Assembly: GCA_964650485.1 (NCBI GenBank)
Contig: CAZYTX010000003.1
Coordinates: 62,001-126,000, forward strand
DNA length: 64,000 nt
Source: CAZYTX01 sp964650485
GTDB lineage: Bacteria; RBG-13-61-14; DATKZS01
Reading direction: 5' to 3'
The translations under genes and the position numbers were made by a program. Position 1 is the stretch's first letter. Each line of letters begins with the position of its first letter. The notes under the pieces are model-generated. The model saw only the letters and a program-made list of their open reading frames with translations. It searched no databases and was not told the DNA's origin. Below are positions 41,080 through 49,451 of this stretch, piece by piece.

Positions 41080-42246
41080 TTATTTAACCTCGAACCTGGA
41101 ACGCAGGTCTTCAAGCCGCTTCACGATCCCGCCGTACTCCAACTCCTTCATGCCCAGCATGGCGCAGCCGGAGAACCCCTGCTCCCTGATGTAAACCGAC
41201 TTCTGGGCGGCCTTCTGCCGGACCGTGTCCCAGAAGGGGTGCGCGAACACGTCCGCGGGCTCGGTAAAGATGCCATCCCTCACCGAGAAGGCGGCGCCGG
41301 TCACCACCGGCGGGCCGTCGAAGTACGATATGTCCGTGTTGAGCTTGCACGGCATCATGGGACCCACGTGAGAGCCCCGCATGAACCCGGCCACGTAATG
41401 GCAGCGCTCGAACGGGAGCAGTATCTCCCCGGTGGCCGGGAACTCGCCCTGGGTGCGCACCAGCATCACCGGGTCATCCTTGCCGGTGTACTTGCCGGCG
41501 ATGTTGTGCAGCCTGGTGGTGGATATGGCCGCGGCCTGGTTGCCGGTCTCTCCCGACCATATGCTCTCCACCACGTACCTCTGGTTGTCACGGAGGAGCG
41601 CGGCGATGTCGTAGAGGTCTCGGGGTGCGGAGAGCTCGACGATCATGTCGCCGGGCGGGTTCTCCTCCGCTTCAGAGCAGGCCACGTCGTGGAGATGGTA
41701 ATTGCCGCATTGCGAGCACTCGGTGTACTCCACGTCCATTATGCGGAACTTGAACCCTTTGAACATCTTGGGGCTGAGCATCAGTCCGGGGTTGATCATG
41801 GGGTCGGCAAAACCGAGATACAATGGCAGGTTATACGCTCCCGGGTCGGTCTTGTCCGCGGCGAAGAACACGAACGGCTCGTTCTCGCGCTCATCGAACT
41901 CCATCTCGGCCACTGCCGGCCCCATGCCCCTGACGTTGCCGGAGAAGGCGTCCTTCAAAAGGTCCTGGCCCGCCCCGTAAAGCCCCTGCTTCTTGGCCAC
42001 GTTCTCGGTGGCGTGGTTGAACGCGTCCCAGGCGAACTGGTGCACCTTCTCGTCGTCAACGCCCCGCTCGTGGCTCATGAGGATCCCGATGTCGTCCCCG
42101 GTGTGGCCCACGTAGCAGTCTATTATGAGCTTGCCCTTCTGGTCCTCGGCCGCCTTCCTCACCGCATCCACCAGATTTTGGCTGGGTTTAATGTGTCCCC
42201 CGATGCTGCCGATGTCCGCCTTGATTACAGACAAAGTGACCTTCAA
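41080..42246 (-). CDS. Fructose 1,6-bisphosphate aldolase/phosphatase (class V, archaeal type)
   Basis: A 388-residue bifunctional gluconeogenic enzyme. The start MKVTLSVIKADIGSIGGHIK, with IDCYVGHTGDDIGILMSH, GAGQDLLKDAFSGNVRG and FVFFAADKTDPGAYNLPLYL, is characteristic of type V FBPase, which condenses triose phosphates and dephosphorylates the product, with Mg ions held by several Asp and a Lys/Tyr switch. The family is found in archaea and deep-branching anaerobic bacteria. Its presence suggests an autotrophic or gluconeogenic life style. Confidence 0.95.
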   Translation of the reverse strand: MKVTLSVIKADIGSIGGHIKPSQNLVDAVRKAAEDQKGKLIIDCYVGHTGDDIGILMSHERGVDDEKVHQFAWDAFNHATENVAKKQGLYGAGQDLLKDAFSGNVRGMGPAVAEMEFDERENEPFVFFAADKTDPGAYNLPLYLGFADPMINPGLMLSPKMFKGFKFRIMDVEYTECSQCGNYHLHDVACSEAEENPPGDMIVELSAPRDLYDIAALLRDNQRYVVESIWSGETGNQAAAISTTRLHNIAGKYTGKDDPVMLVRTQGEFPATGEILLPFERCHYVAGFMRGSHVGPMMPCKLNTDISYFDGPPVVTGAAFSVRDGIFTEPADVFAHPFWDTVRQKAAQKSVYIREQGFSGCAMLGMKELEYGGIVKRLEDLRSRFEVK

Positions 42247-42395
42247 GATAAAAACCCCCTTTCACCTCCGGCTTTGTTTTAAGTATCCCTTTCACTTGAT
42301 GAGGCCCTCTACTGCGCACTGCCGCCGGTAAGCACGCACATGTCCTACATCATAAGGGTTTTATTTTAAAAATTTAAGAATGATCTTTTTTGCTT

Positions 42396-42407
42396 GCAAC
42401 ATGTTGC
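42396..42407. other. 12-bp palindrome in a 220-base gap
   Basis: GCAACATGTTGC is a perfect palindrome in the gap between the FBPase start and the UbiA-family stop. It may be a regulator binding site. The rest of the gap is AT-rich and otherwise featureless. Confidence 0.3.
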
Positions 42408-42466
42408 AGTTGCCGGAAAACTACCGAGCGCCTGGCTCTTCAGCGGCAGTATGAAGCATAATGAGA

Positions 42467-43372
42467 TCATATCAAAGACAAGACCGTTTTGCCATAGAGC
42501 ACCAGGAACACGGAAGCGAACCATAGGAGTATGTTGACTATCAGGGGCGCGTCCGAGAGGAACACCCTTGATGGCGAGCCGCCCATGTTCTTCTGGTGCA
42601 CCAGGTAGAGGTAGCGGAAGATCCCGTAACACACGAAGGGGACCGACCAGAAAAGCGCCCGGGTCCCGAACTTGGACACGGTCCCCGGCCATATGGTCCA
42701 CAAGGCGTATGCCATCACCGTGCTGGCCGTGGACATGGCTATCATCTGGTCCAGGAACCCGATGCTGTAGTGCGCAAGGGATGCCCGGTGGTTGAGGGTG
42801 GACTGGGGAAGGCCCAGCTCGTGCCGCCTCTTGCAGAAAGCCAGGAACAATGACCCCAGCAGCGTGCACAGTATGATCCAGGTGGATATCTCTATCTTGG
42901 GATCGAACAGCCGCAGGGCCTCGGCGCCGGCAAGTATGCGGAGCACGAACCCGAAGGCCACTGAAAAGGCGTCTATGATAACAAGCCCCTTGAGGCGGAA
43001 GGAGTAGGCCAGGTTGAGGACAACGTACGCGGCCACTATCGCGGTCACCATGGGCCTTATGGAAAGGCTTATGATAGCGGAGACCAGGAAAAGCATTGAC
43101 ATGGAGACGATGGCCGCGCCAATGCCCAGCCTGCCCGAGGCCACCGGCCTGTCCTTCTTCTCCGGGTGCAGGCGGTCAGCCTCGCGGTCAACCACGTCGT
43201 TTAGAAGGTAGACGCCGGAAGAAGCCAGGCAGAAACATATGAAGGCCCCTCCCGCGGCTAAAAGCATGTGGGGGTCCAGGAGCCTCTGGGCGAAGGCCAC
43301 CGGCGCGAACACGACCAGGTTCTTGATCCACTGATTGGGCCGCATGCTTATAATTATCTGCCGGACCATCAC
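42467..43372 (-). CDS. UbiA-family prenyltransferase (decaprenyl-phosphate phosphoribosyltransferase-like)
   Basis: A 301-residue membrane protein with about eight helices. The first Asp-rich motif is N58DVVDREADR, followed by HPEKKDRPVASG; the second is in a helix-rich region IDAFSVAFGFVLRILAGA. The sequence MRPNQWIKNLVVFAPVAFA is typical of the subgroup related to decaprenyl-phosphate 5-phosphoribosyltransferase. It joins a prenyl phosphate to a phosphoribosyl donor, an early step to arabinose-type lipid-linked sugars. Its start overlaps the acyltransferase stop by 4 bases. Confidence 0.85.
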   Translation of the reverse strand: MMVRQIIISMRPNQWIKNLVVFAPVAFAQRLLDPHMLLAAGGAFICFCLASSGVYLLNDVVDREADRLHPEKKDRPVASGRLGIGAAIVSMSMLFLVSAIISLSIRPMVTAIVAAYVVLNLAYSFRLKGLVIIDAFSVAFGFVLRILAGAEALRLFDPKIEISTWIILCTLLGSLFLAFCKRRHELGLPQSTLNHRASLAHYSIGFLDQMIAMSTASTVMAYALWTIWPGTVSKFGTRALFWSVPFVCYGIFRYLYLVHQKNMGGSPSRVFLSDAPLIVNILLWFASVFLVLYGKTVLSLI

Positions 43373-44091
43373 TGGCTCTCCCGCTCCGACTTTGTCACCG
43401 GCCTGGCAGGGTTCCCGGCAACCACCTCGCCAGGCCCCACGTCCCGGGTCACCACCGAGCCCGCGCCGGCCACCGCGTTCTCTGCCATGGTCACCCCGTC
43501 CAGTATAACCGACCCCGCTCCTATCCAGGCCCCGTCCTTGATCTCAATGCCTTTGGCCTCGATGCCCTGCTCGCGGATGGGCCGACCGCTCTCTTCATAG
43601 CGGTGCTCCACCGCAAGGATCATGGCGCCCGGCGCCACTATCACGTTGTCGCCGAGCCGCACGCCGCCCTGACCGGTGATACATGCGTTCATGCCGATCA
43701 CGCAGTCCCTGCCGATGCTGATGCCCGAGCCGGAGAGACCGCGGAAGTTGTACACGTGGAGCACCGCGCCCTGCATCAGCCTGGCGCCCGCGCCCAGGTG
43801 CAGCCCGCCCGGGCGGCCGTGAAGGTAGACCCCCCTGTCAATGAAGACGCCCCTTTCAACCCTTATATGCTGCGCTCCCAGCACGCGCACCCCCCTCTCC
43901 ATGACAAAGCCGCCGGCGCCCTGGAGCCATATCCTGGACCACATGGAGCGCAGGGAAGTTCCAGCCAGGCCGGGCAACCAGGACACCCCCGCGATCATGC
44001 AGTCTCTCACCCACCCGGAAAAGCCCCCGTGCAGGGCCTCCAGGTATCGGCCGGACATGTGAAAAGCGGAAAAGTCCTTTCCGTGACCCAT
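43369..44091 (-). CDS. Hexapeptide-repeat acyltransferase (acetyltransferase)
   Basis: A 240-residue protein. The C-terminal two thirds show left-handed beta-helix hexapeptides (GISIGRDCVIGMNACITGQ, VRLGDNVIVAPGAMI, IEIKDGAWIGAGSVILDGV, AVAGAGSVVTRDVGPGEVVA) ending GNPARPV, as in maltose/galactoside O-acetyltransferases. It probably acetylates a sugar of a surface glycan. ATG 44091 is the first start that gives the normal family N terminus; the frame stays open far upstream inside another gene, but that is not coding. It is the first gene of a two-gene unit with the UbiA-family enzyme. Confidence 0.88.
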   Translation of the reverse strand: MGHGKDFSAFHMSGRYLEALHGGFSGWVRDCMIAGVSWLPGLAGTSLRSMWSRIWLQGAGGFVMERGVRVLGAQHIRVERGVFIDRGVYLHGRPGGLHLGAGARLMQGAVLHVYNFRGLSGSGISIGRDCVIGMNACITGQGGVRLGDNVIVAPGAMILAVEHRYEESGRPIREQGIEAKGIEIKDGAWIGAGSVILDGVTMAENAVAGAGSVVTRDVGPGEVVAGNPARPVTKSERESQ

Positions 44092-44130
44092 TAAACTAAG
44101 AATTTTACACCATACAAAGGAGAGGATAAA

Positions 44131-45669
44131 ATGAGTGTGCAAAGGAGGACAATAATGCGATGGAACACTTTGAAAGCGGGGACACTTTTGTGGCTGGCAT
44201 GCGCCTGTGTTTTCACTGCCGGGCCCTCCGGGGTAATTCAGGCTGGAGTGGCGCCGGAAAAAGGTGTCGAGCACCGCTCGCCGGGTCTCGAGGTGTCTGG
44301 CGAGCGCGAGGCCGGTCACTGGGAGGCCGGCTTCGATGCAGTCTACGAGACGCTGCTCATGAACCTTCACGAGCCCGGCTCCTTCTTTAAGACCCGCTAC
44401 GCCTTTCCCTCCCCCATATTCAGGGGCGTATACCTGTGGGACACGGCCTTCACCTCCCAGGTGTGGAAGATATGGGACGCGGAGACCGCGCGGGAGATCA
44501 ACTGGACGGTGATGGCGCGCGCGGACCAGGGCAGGCTGCAGCACTTCATGAGCAAGTGGGACCAGAGCGAGTACACCCAGCCGCCGGTGATGGCCTGGTC
44601 GGTGTGGGAGAACCACCTGTGGGACCCTGACCGCGATTACCTGGCAAAGGCGTACCCGGTGCTTGAGCAGTACAACGCCTGGCTGTACGAGAACCGCAGG
44701 CTCGCAAACGGGCTGTTCTTCTGGGCCCATCCATACGAGTCCGGCATAGACAACTCGCCCAGGTTCGGCTCCGCCAGCGAGATAACGGTAAGGGACATGG
44801 AGGGCCTGGCCGCGGTGGACCTGTGCTCGTACGTGGTCATGCAGAACCGGGTGCTGGCAGAGATGGCCGAAGAACTCGGGAAGACCGGCCCCGCGGCCGA
44901 GTTCAAGAAGAAGGCGGACGTGCTTGCCGGCCTGGTGAACTCCATGATGTGGGACGAGGAGAGCGGCTACTATTACGACCTCGACGTGGACACCGGGAAG
45001 CTCGTCAATGTCCGGACCATAGCCTCCCTGTTCCCTCTCTTCGCCGGCATTCCCGGAGACTACCGCGCAAAGATACTGCGCGACCACGTGATGAACCCGG
45101 CCGTGTTCAACACCAAGATACCCTTGCCCACCGTGGCCCGTGACGACCCCGAGTTTGAGAGGGACATGTGGCGGGGGCCGGTATGGGTGAACGCCGCCTA
45201 CATGGTGATAAAGGGACTTGAGAGGTACGGGTACAAGGACGAGGCCGCAAAGCTCGCCTTCAAGCTGGTGGACGGGGTGTACACCACGCGAGAGAACACG
45301 GGCAAGCTGGTCGAGTTCTACGATCCCGACCGCTTCGACATAAAGAAGCTCCACCGCAAAAAGGGCAACCTCTACAAGGCCTTCACCCTGGGCACCAAGC
45401 CCAGGCCCAACTTCGTGGGATGGACCGGGCTGGTGAACACCATGGTGGTGGAGCAGTTAATAGGGTTCCACAAGCAAAGAGACGAGAGGGTGATCGAGCC
45501 GCGAATGCCTGACCAGGCCAGCGGAGCAATGGTCACCCTGACAATTCCCGCGGACAATTTAAGCATCCACATGAAGGTGATGGACGGGGGCCGGACAAGC
45601 GGAAAGATTATTGCGGACGACAAAGAGATAGAGTTTTTCCTCCAGAGAGGCGAGAGGCTGAGCTTTTAG
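44131..45669 (+). CDS. Secreted GH63-like glycoside hydrolase (mannosylglycerate hydrolase-like)
   Basis: A 512-residue (alpha/alpha)6-barrel glycosidase with a signal peptide (KAGTLLWLACACVFTA). The catalytic-type motif WAHPYESGIDNSPRFG has Glu203 and Asp207; FRGVYLWDTAFTSQVWKIWD and MWRGPVWVNAAYMVIKGLE are the other conserved regions of GH63/GH37 relatives such as mannosylglycerate hydrolase and glucosidase. The C-terminal 75 residues form a small extra domain. ATG 44131 has AAAGGAGAGG upstream. It lies between surface-glycan genes and polysaccharide-degrading genes. Confidence 0.85.
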   Translation: MSVQRRTIMRWNTLKAGTLLWLACACVFTAGPSGVIQAGVAPEKGVEHRSPGLEVSGEREAGHWEAGFDAVYETLLMNLHEPGSFFKTRYAFPSPIFRGVYLWDTAFTSQVWKIWDAETAREINWTVMARADQGRLQHFMSKWDQSEYTQPPVMAWSVWENHLWDPDRDYLAKAYPVLEQYNAWLYENRRLANGLFFWAHPYESGIDNSPRFGSASEITVRDMEGLAAVDLCSYVVMQNRVLAEMAEELGKTGPAAEFKKKADVLAGLVNSMMWDEESGYYYDLDVDTGKLVNVRTIASLFPLFAGIPGDYRAKILRDHVMNPAVFNTKIPLPTVARDDPEFERDMWRGPVWVNAAYMVIKGLERYGYKDEAAKLAFKLVDGVYTTRENTGKLVEFYDPDRFDIKKLHRKKGNLYKAFTLGTKPRPNFVGWTGLVNTMVVEQLIGFHKQRDERVIEPRMPDQASGAMVTLTIPADNLSIHMKVMDGGRTSGKIIADDKEIEFFLQRGERLSF

Positions 45670-45692
45670 CAAGCGGTCGAGAAGACTTATCC

Positions 45693-46068
45693 ATGCACCT
45701 TATAACCGGCGGCAGCGGAGTCCTGGGCAGGGCGCTCACGCGTGAGCTATTGGACCGGGGTCTACTCCAGGAACAAGCTCGAGTGCGAACAGAGGCTTTC
45801 AGAGCTCTCGGGGAAGACCGGCCTCGAGGCGAGCTTCCCCCGGATGCCCATGATATTCGGGCCCGGGTTCTACCACGAGCCCTCCATGATGCTGCTCATG
45901 AGGCTCATAAACCGGTCGCTGCCCGTGCCCGTGGTTGCAAGCCCGGACGCTCCCTGGGCCTCGGTGAGCTCCGCGGACACCAAGATAACAAGCCGCAGCA
46001 AGATTCAACAGCGGCTTTGGGACCTCTTTGGCCTTGACGTCATGGAAAGCCTTTTAACCATACACTAA
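45693..46068 (+). pseudogene. Decayed NAD-dependent epimerase/SDR gene
   Basis: The first 23 codons read MHLITGGSGVLGRALTRELL, the Rossmann start of an extended SDR. At about 45760 the coding frame shifts and jumps directly to the catalytic part: VYSRNKLECEQRLSELSGKT (YxxxK), then MPMIFGPGFYHEPSMMLLMR. About 120 residues between these points are missing, and the end is also short. A deletion plus frame change explains this. It is non-functional unless misassembled. Confidence 0.8.
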
Positions 46069-46186
46069 TGGCGGTATAATCCATAATGATCCCGACAAGT
46101 TGGAAGCCAGGATGAAGGCTAAATAGAAAACTCAGGTTAAAGCGGAGATCACGACAAGAGAGCGAAGTTTCATGTCCTACTCCATT

Positions 46187-47617
46187 TCACGGCTTGTAAA
46201 AGAGATACAAGTCCTTTTGCGGCGCCGGCTGGTATGCTTCAAGCTTTATCTCTCCTTCTTCCACGGAAGTTGCTATAAGGGGCTCGCCTCGGACCACGAC
46301 CTGCACCCTGCCGGCGGGGTCCCCTGGAAAGTCGGGCCGCTTTTCTTTGAGCTTTTCGAGTTTGATTTCAGCCGCGCCAGCGGAGGCTGTGAACTCCTGC
46401 TGGTCTAGCCTTATGCACTCGACCTCGGAGGCCCCCTCGATGACCGCCCGTGGCATCCTGGACACCTGTGTCGCTGCCAGGAGGAGGCCGCCCACGCCGT
46501 AGGTGGCGCTGTGATTCTCGAAGTCCCTTTTTACGGGCCCGCGTCCCACTGGCTGCACGCGCATGACCTTGCCCGAGTCCTTGACCGAGAGATCCAGGAA
46601 GTGCCACGCCTTCTGCACCACCGGCAGGTACTCTTCTTCCGGCAGGTGCCCCCGGTTTATCATGTATGCCAGCATGTATGTAAAGAATGCGCTGCCCGAG
46701 TTCTCGGGCATCTTGTAGTTCGCGAGATCGAGTACGTCCGAGTTCCATGTGCCCACGATGTTGCGATTTTGCTTCAGGGTCTTGGCCATCTGCCTGAGCT
46801 GGTCCACTAACCACTTTGCGTCTTTCTCGTATGAAGGCTCGTCCTTTAGAACGTCCAGGACCTTCACGTAGCCCGCGGCCACCCAGCCGTTGCCGCGTCC
46901 CCACTGGTACTCGCCTATGCTCCTCTTGTCGTGCCAGTAGAGCCCGGTCTCCGGGTCTTTCAAGATGTCCGCGTATGCGCGGCAGTACTCCATGGCGATG
47001 GTGCGGGCGTCCTTGTTGTTCGGTATACCCTTGCTTCCTGCCGCGCGACCCCTCCTGGCAAGGAAGGGCGGCACCATGTGAAGGTCGTCGTTCCAGAACC
47101 GCATCCAGTAGTCGTCGTAGCCCGTGCCCCTTTGCGCCGGCTTCCTCCCCTTTACGATGAACTCGATCATGCCGTCGGTGAGCTCCAAGTGTTTTGATGT
47201 CCGGCCCGACCTCTCGTAAAGCCAGATATAGGTCTGGCCCGCGCACACCGCGTCGCCGTGGAAGACCCAGAAGGGGTAGCCCCCCGGGTCCCGGTCGGCC
47301 CAAGCCTCCAGGTAGTCCATGTACCTGGGCACTTCCCGGCCGGTCTCGGAAAGCCGGTCGTAGAGCGCGGCCACCCCGGACATCAGGGTCGAGTCCTCCC
47401 AGTAAAGGTTGTGGTGCACATTGATTGCAGGCATTGCTCTATCGTCCCGGATGACTTCCCCGAACAGCTCGTGATCGGCCGCGGCCACGGCAACGGCCAG
47501 AGGACCCCTGCCACTCTCGCGCTCTCCGGCGCCCGCGGACAGGGCCGCGGAGAGCGGGAGCGAAAGCAGGGCAATCATGCCTGCTATGAAAGTGATACTT
47601 TTATTGCCGGGCTTCAT
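46187..47617 (-). CDS. Secreted glycoside hydrolase family 105 (unsaturated rhamnogalacturonyl hydrolase-like)
   Basis: A 476-residue protein starting at ATG 47617 with a signal peptide (ITFIAGMIALLSLPLSAALS). It has an (alpha/alpha)6-type layout, with YWEDSTLMSGVAALYDRLSE, DDLHMVPPFLAR and the WGRGNGWVAAGYVKVLD motif characteristic of GH105/GH88. These enzymes remove unsaturated uronic residues from lyase-cut pectin or other uronic polymers. A C-terminal beta-rich extension of about 90 residues follows. The upstream ATG 47689 would break the signal peptide. Confidence 0.88.
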   Translation of the reverse strand: MKPGNKSITFIAGMIALLSLPLSAALSAGAGERESGRGPLAVAVAAADHELFGEVIRDDRAMPAINVHHNLYWEDSTLMSGVAALYDRLSETGREVPRYMDYLEAWADRDPGGYPFWVFHGDAVCAGQTYIWLYERSGRTSKHLELTDGMIEFIVKGRKPAQRGTGYDDYWMRFWNDDLHMVPPFLARRGRAAGSKGIPNNKDARTIAMEYCRAYADILKDPETGLYWHDKRSIGEYQWGRGNGWVAAGYVKVLDVLKDEPSYEKDAKWLVDQLRQMAKTLKQNRNIVGTWNSDVLDLANYKMPENSGSAFFTYMLAYMINRGHLPEEEYLPVVQKAWHFLDLSVKDSGKVMRVQPVGRGPVKRDFENHSATYGVGGLLLAATQVSRMPRAVIEGASEVECIRLDQQEFTASAGAAEIKLEKLKEKRPDFPGDPAGRVQVVVRGEPLIATSVEEGEIKLEAYQPAPQKDLYLFYKP

Positions 47618-47689
47618 CCCGTTTCCTTTCTTCCTTATCAATCTCAAGCGTATAAGTGCCTCTACACGATCCATTGGCATCAGGCACAA

Positions 47690-48454
47690 TCAGAACTTCC
47701 CGTGCCGGCCGCCGCCTGATGTGAACCTCACAAGTCCCTCGGCCATCTCCGGGCTGGAAAGGGAAGTCATGCCCCTCTTGAACTCGTTCTTGATGGCATC
47801 ATCGAAAGACAAGCCGAACTGCTCGTAGGCCGAGAGCCTGTCCTGGTTCATGCACACCTGGGGGAACTCGGCGAGCTCAGCCGCGATCTTCTCGGCCTCC
47901 TGTCTGGATGATCCGTCCTCCACCACACGGTTTGCCAGCCCGAAGGCATAAGCCTCCTCCGCGGCCACCGGCCTGCCGGTGAGTATCATGTCCATGGCCC
48001 GGGACAGGCCGATCAGCCGGGGCAGGCGCACCGTGCCCCCGTCTATCAGGGGCACGCCCCACCTCCTGCAGAACACGCCGAACACCGCGCTCTTCTCCAC
48101 AACCCGCATGTCGCACCACAGGGCAAGCTCCAGCCCGCCGGCCACGGCGTAGCCTGCCACCGCGGCGATCACCGGCTTCGAGAGGGTGAGCCGGGAGGGA
48201 CCCATGGGCCCGTCACCTTCCTCCCGGGCGCGGTTGCTCCCTTCGCCCGAGGCCACGGCCATGAGGTCCGCGCCGGCGCAAAAGTTTCCGCCCCTGCCCC
48301 AGAGCACCGCCACCCGCAGGGAGTCGTCCTTGTCGAACTCGCGGAAGGCCTCGGCCAGAGCCTCCGCTGTGGGCCTGTCCACAGCGTTCCTCTTCTCGGG
48401 CCGGTCAATGATAACGGTCAAGGCCTTGCCGCTCTTCTCCGTTAATACGTTCAT
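47690..48454 (-). CDS. Enoyl-CoA hydratase/isomerase family protein (crotonase)
   Basis: A 254-residue crotonase-fold protein. Typical parts are VIIDRPEKRNAVDRPTAEAL, WGRGGNFCAGADLMAVA (first oxyanion segment), KPVIAAVAGYAVAGGLELAL (second oxyanion segment) and RRWGVPLIDGGTVRLPRLIG. The catalytic Glu pair of true enoyl-CoA hydratases is not evident, with Asp in VPLIDGG, so isomerase, ligase or other crotonase activity is open. It lies upstream of the GH105 gene on the same strand. Confidence 0.88.
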   Translation of the reverse strand: MNVLTEKSGKALTVIIDRPEKRNAVDRPTAEALAEAFREFDKDDSLRVAVLWGRGGNFCAGADLMAVASGEGSNRAREEGDGPMGPSRLTLSKPVIAAVAGYAVAGGLELALWCDMRVVEKSAVFGVFCRRWGVPLIDGGTVRLPRLIGLSRAMDMILTGRPVAAEEAYAFGLANRVVEDGSSRQEAEKIAAELAEFPQVCMNQDRLSAYEQFGLSFDDAIKNEFKRGMTSLSSPEMAEGLVRFTSGGGRHGKF

Positions 48455-48473
48455 GTATTAACCTCCGCTTGAA

Positions 48474-48556
48474 CACAGACGCCGAGTCGCCAGGAATCAA
48501 GAGTTAATAAAAACGAGCTCTTCTTCCTTGGCGACTATGGCGCCTTGGCGTTCGTA
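48474..48556. repeat. CGCCAAG-type inverted repeat element, third copy
   Basis: ACGCCGAGTCGCCAGG on the left and CTTGGCGACTATGGCGCCTT plus GGCGTTCG on the right form an imperfect inverted repeat spanning the gap between the enoyl-CoA hydratase start and the hydrolase stop. Similar to the elements at 22369 and 7009. Confidence 0.5.
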
Positions 48557-48564
48557 TTTCTTCC

Positions 48565-49398
48565 TCAGACGCTTACGCCATCGAGAAAGTCGAGCACCAG
48601 CCTGTTCCAGAGCTCGGGCTTCTCGATGGGAGGCACGTGCCCGGAGCCGGGTATCTTCTCCAGCCTCGACCCGGGTATGGCCCTTGCCAACTCCTCCTGG
48701 GTGGGCATGGGGGTCAACTGGTCCAGCTCCCCGGCCAGCACCAGGCACGGCGCCTCGATGCCGGCCAATCGCTTCTTGATCTCCTCATGGTCCGCCTGCG
48801 GCGCAGATGTGAAGATGCTCCTTATGGTCCGCGCGTAGCCGATGCCCGGGTCCTGGCTGATCCTCTTTTTTACCAGCTCCACCGTGTCCGGCCGGTTCTC
48901 GATGAACTCCTTTGCGAACATGAGTGAGATGGTGGTGTCGGCAAGCTTTGCCCTTCCGTGCTTCTCCGCTATTGCCGCGGAGGCCTCGAACATCTCCCGC
49001 TTCTCTTTAAGAGCCTCCTTGCTCACGCCCGTTTGAATACCAGCGGAATCCGACAGCACCAGGGAGGCCGTGGCCCCGGGATATGCGATTGCGAACGACC
49101 ACGAGATCCAGCCGCCCATTGACAGGCCGGCGATGTGCGCGCGCTCGATCCCGAGATGACCCAAGAGCGCGTGCAGGTCGTCCACGAACTGGGGGATGGA
49201 GTAGCCGTCCTCGGTGGTCTCCGAGCGGCCGTGCCCGCGCACGTCCCACAGGAGAAGCCTGTACTTCTGCTTGAACTCGGGCACCTGCGCCATCCACATG
49301 GTGTGATCCCCTCCCAGCCCGTGGGTGAACACCACGGGGAACCCGCTGCCGTGGGTCTGAAAGAAAATCCTGGCACCGTTTATATTTGCTTCCGCCAT
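48565..49398 (-). CDS. Alpha/beta hydrolase
   Basis: A 277-residue alpha/beta hydrolase. Oxyanion HGxG-like motif VVFTHGLGGDHTMW, nucleophile Ser in IAGLSMGGWISWSF (G-x-S-x-G), and the catalytic His in GSGHVPPIEKPELW, with an Asp in VLAGELDQLTPMP. It resembles 3-oxoadipate enol-lactonase and related hydrolases, but the substrate is not certain. It stands in front of ilvC, on the same strand. Confidence 0.88.
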   Translation of the reverse strand: MAEANINGARIFFQTHGSGFPVVFTHGLGGDHTMWMAQVPEFKQKYRLLLWDVRGHGRSETTEDGYSIPQFVDDLHALLGHLGIERAHIAGLSMGGWISWSFAIAYPGATASLVLSDSAGIQTGVSKEALKEKREMFEASAAIAEKHGRAKLADTTISLMFAKEFIENRPDTVELVKKRISQDPGIGYARTIRSIFTSAPQADHEEIKKRLAGIEAPCLVLAGELDQLTPMPTQEELARAIPGSRLEKIPGSGHVPPIEKPELWNRLVLDFLDGVSV

Positions 49399-49451
49399 CG
49401 CGGACTCCTTTCATCCCGGCCGCTGTTTGATGATATTTTAGTATACGGGCT

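Noticed and set aside
44092..45354. Extension of the acyltransferase frame through the GH63-like gene
   Set aside because: The GH63-like gene on the plus strand has a signal peptide and catalytic motif; the extension lacks domain similarity.
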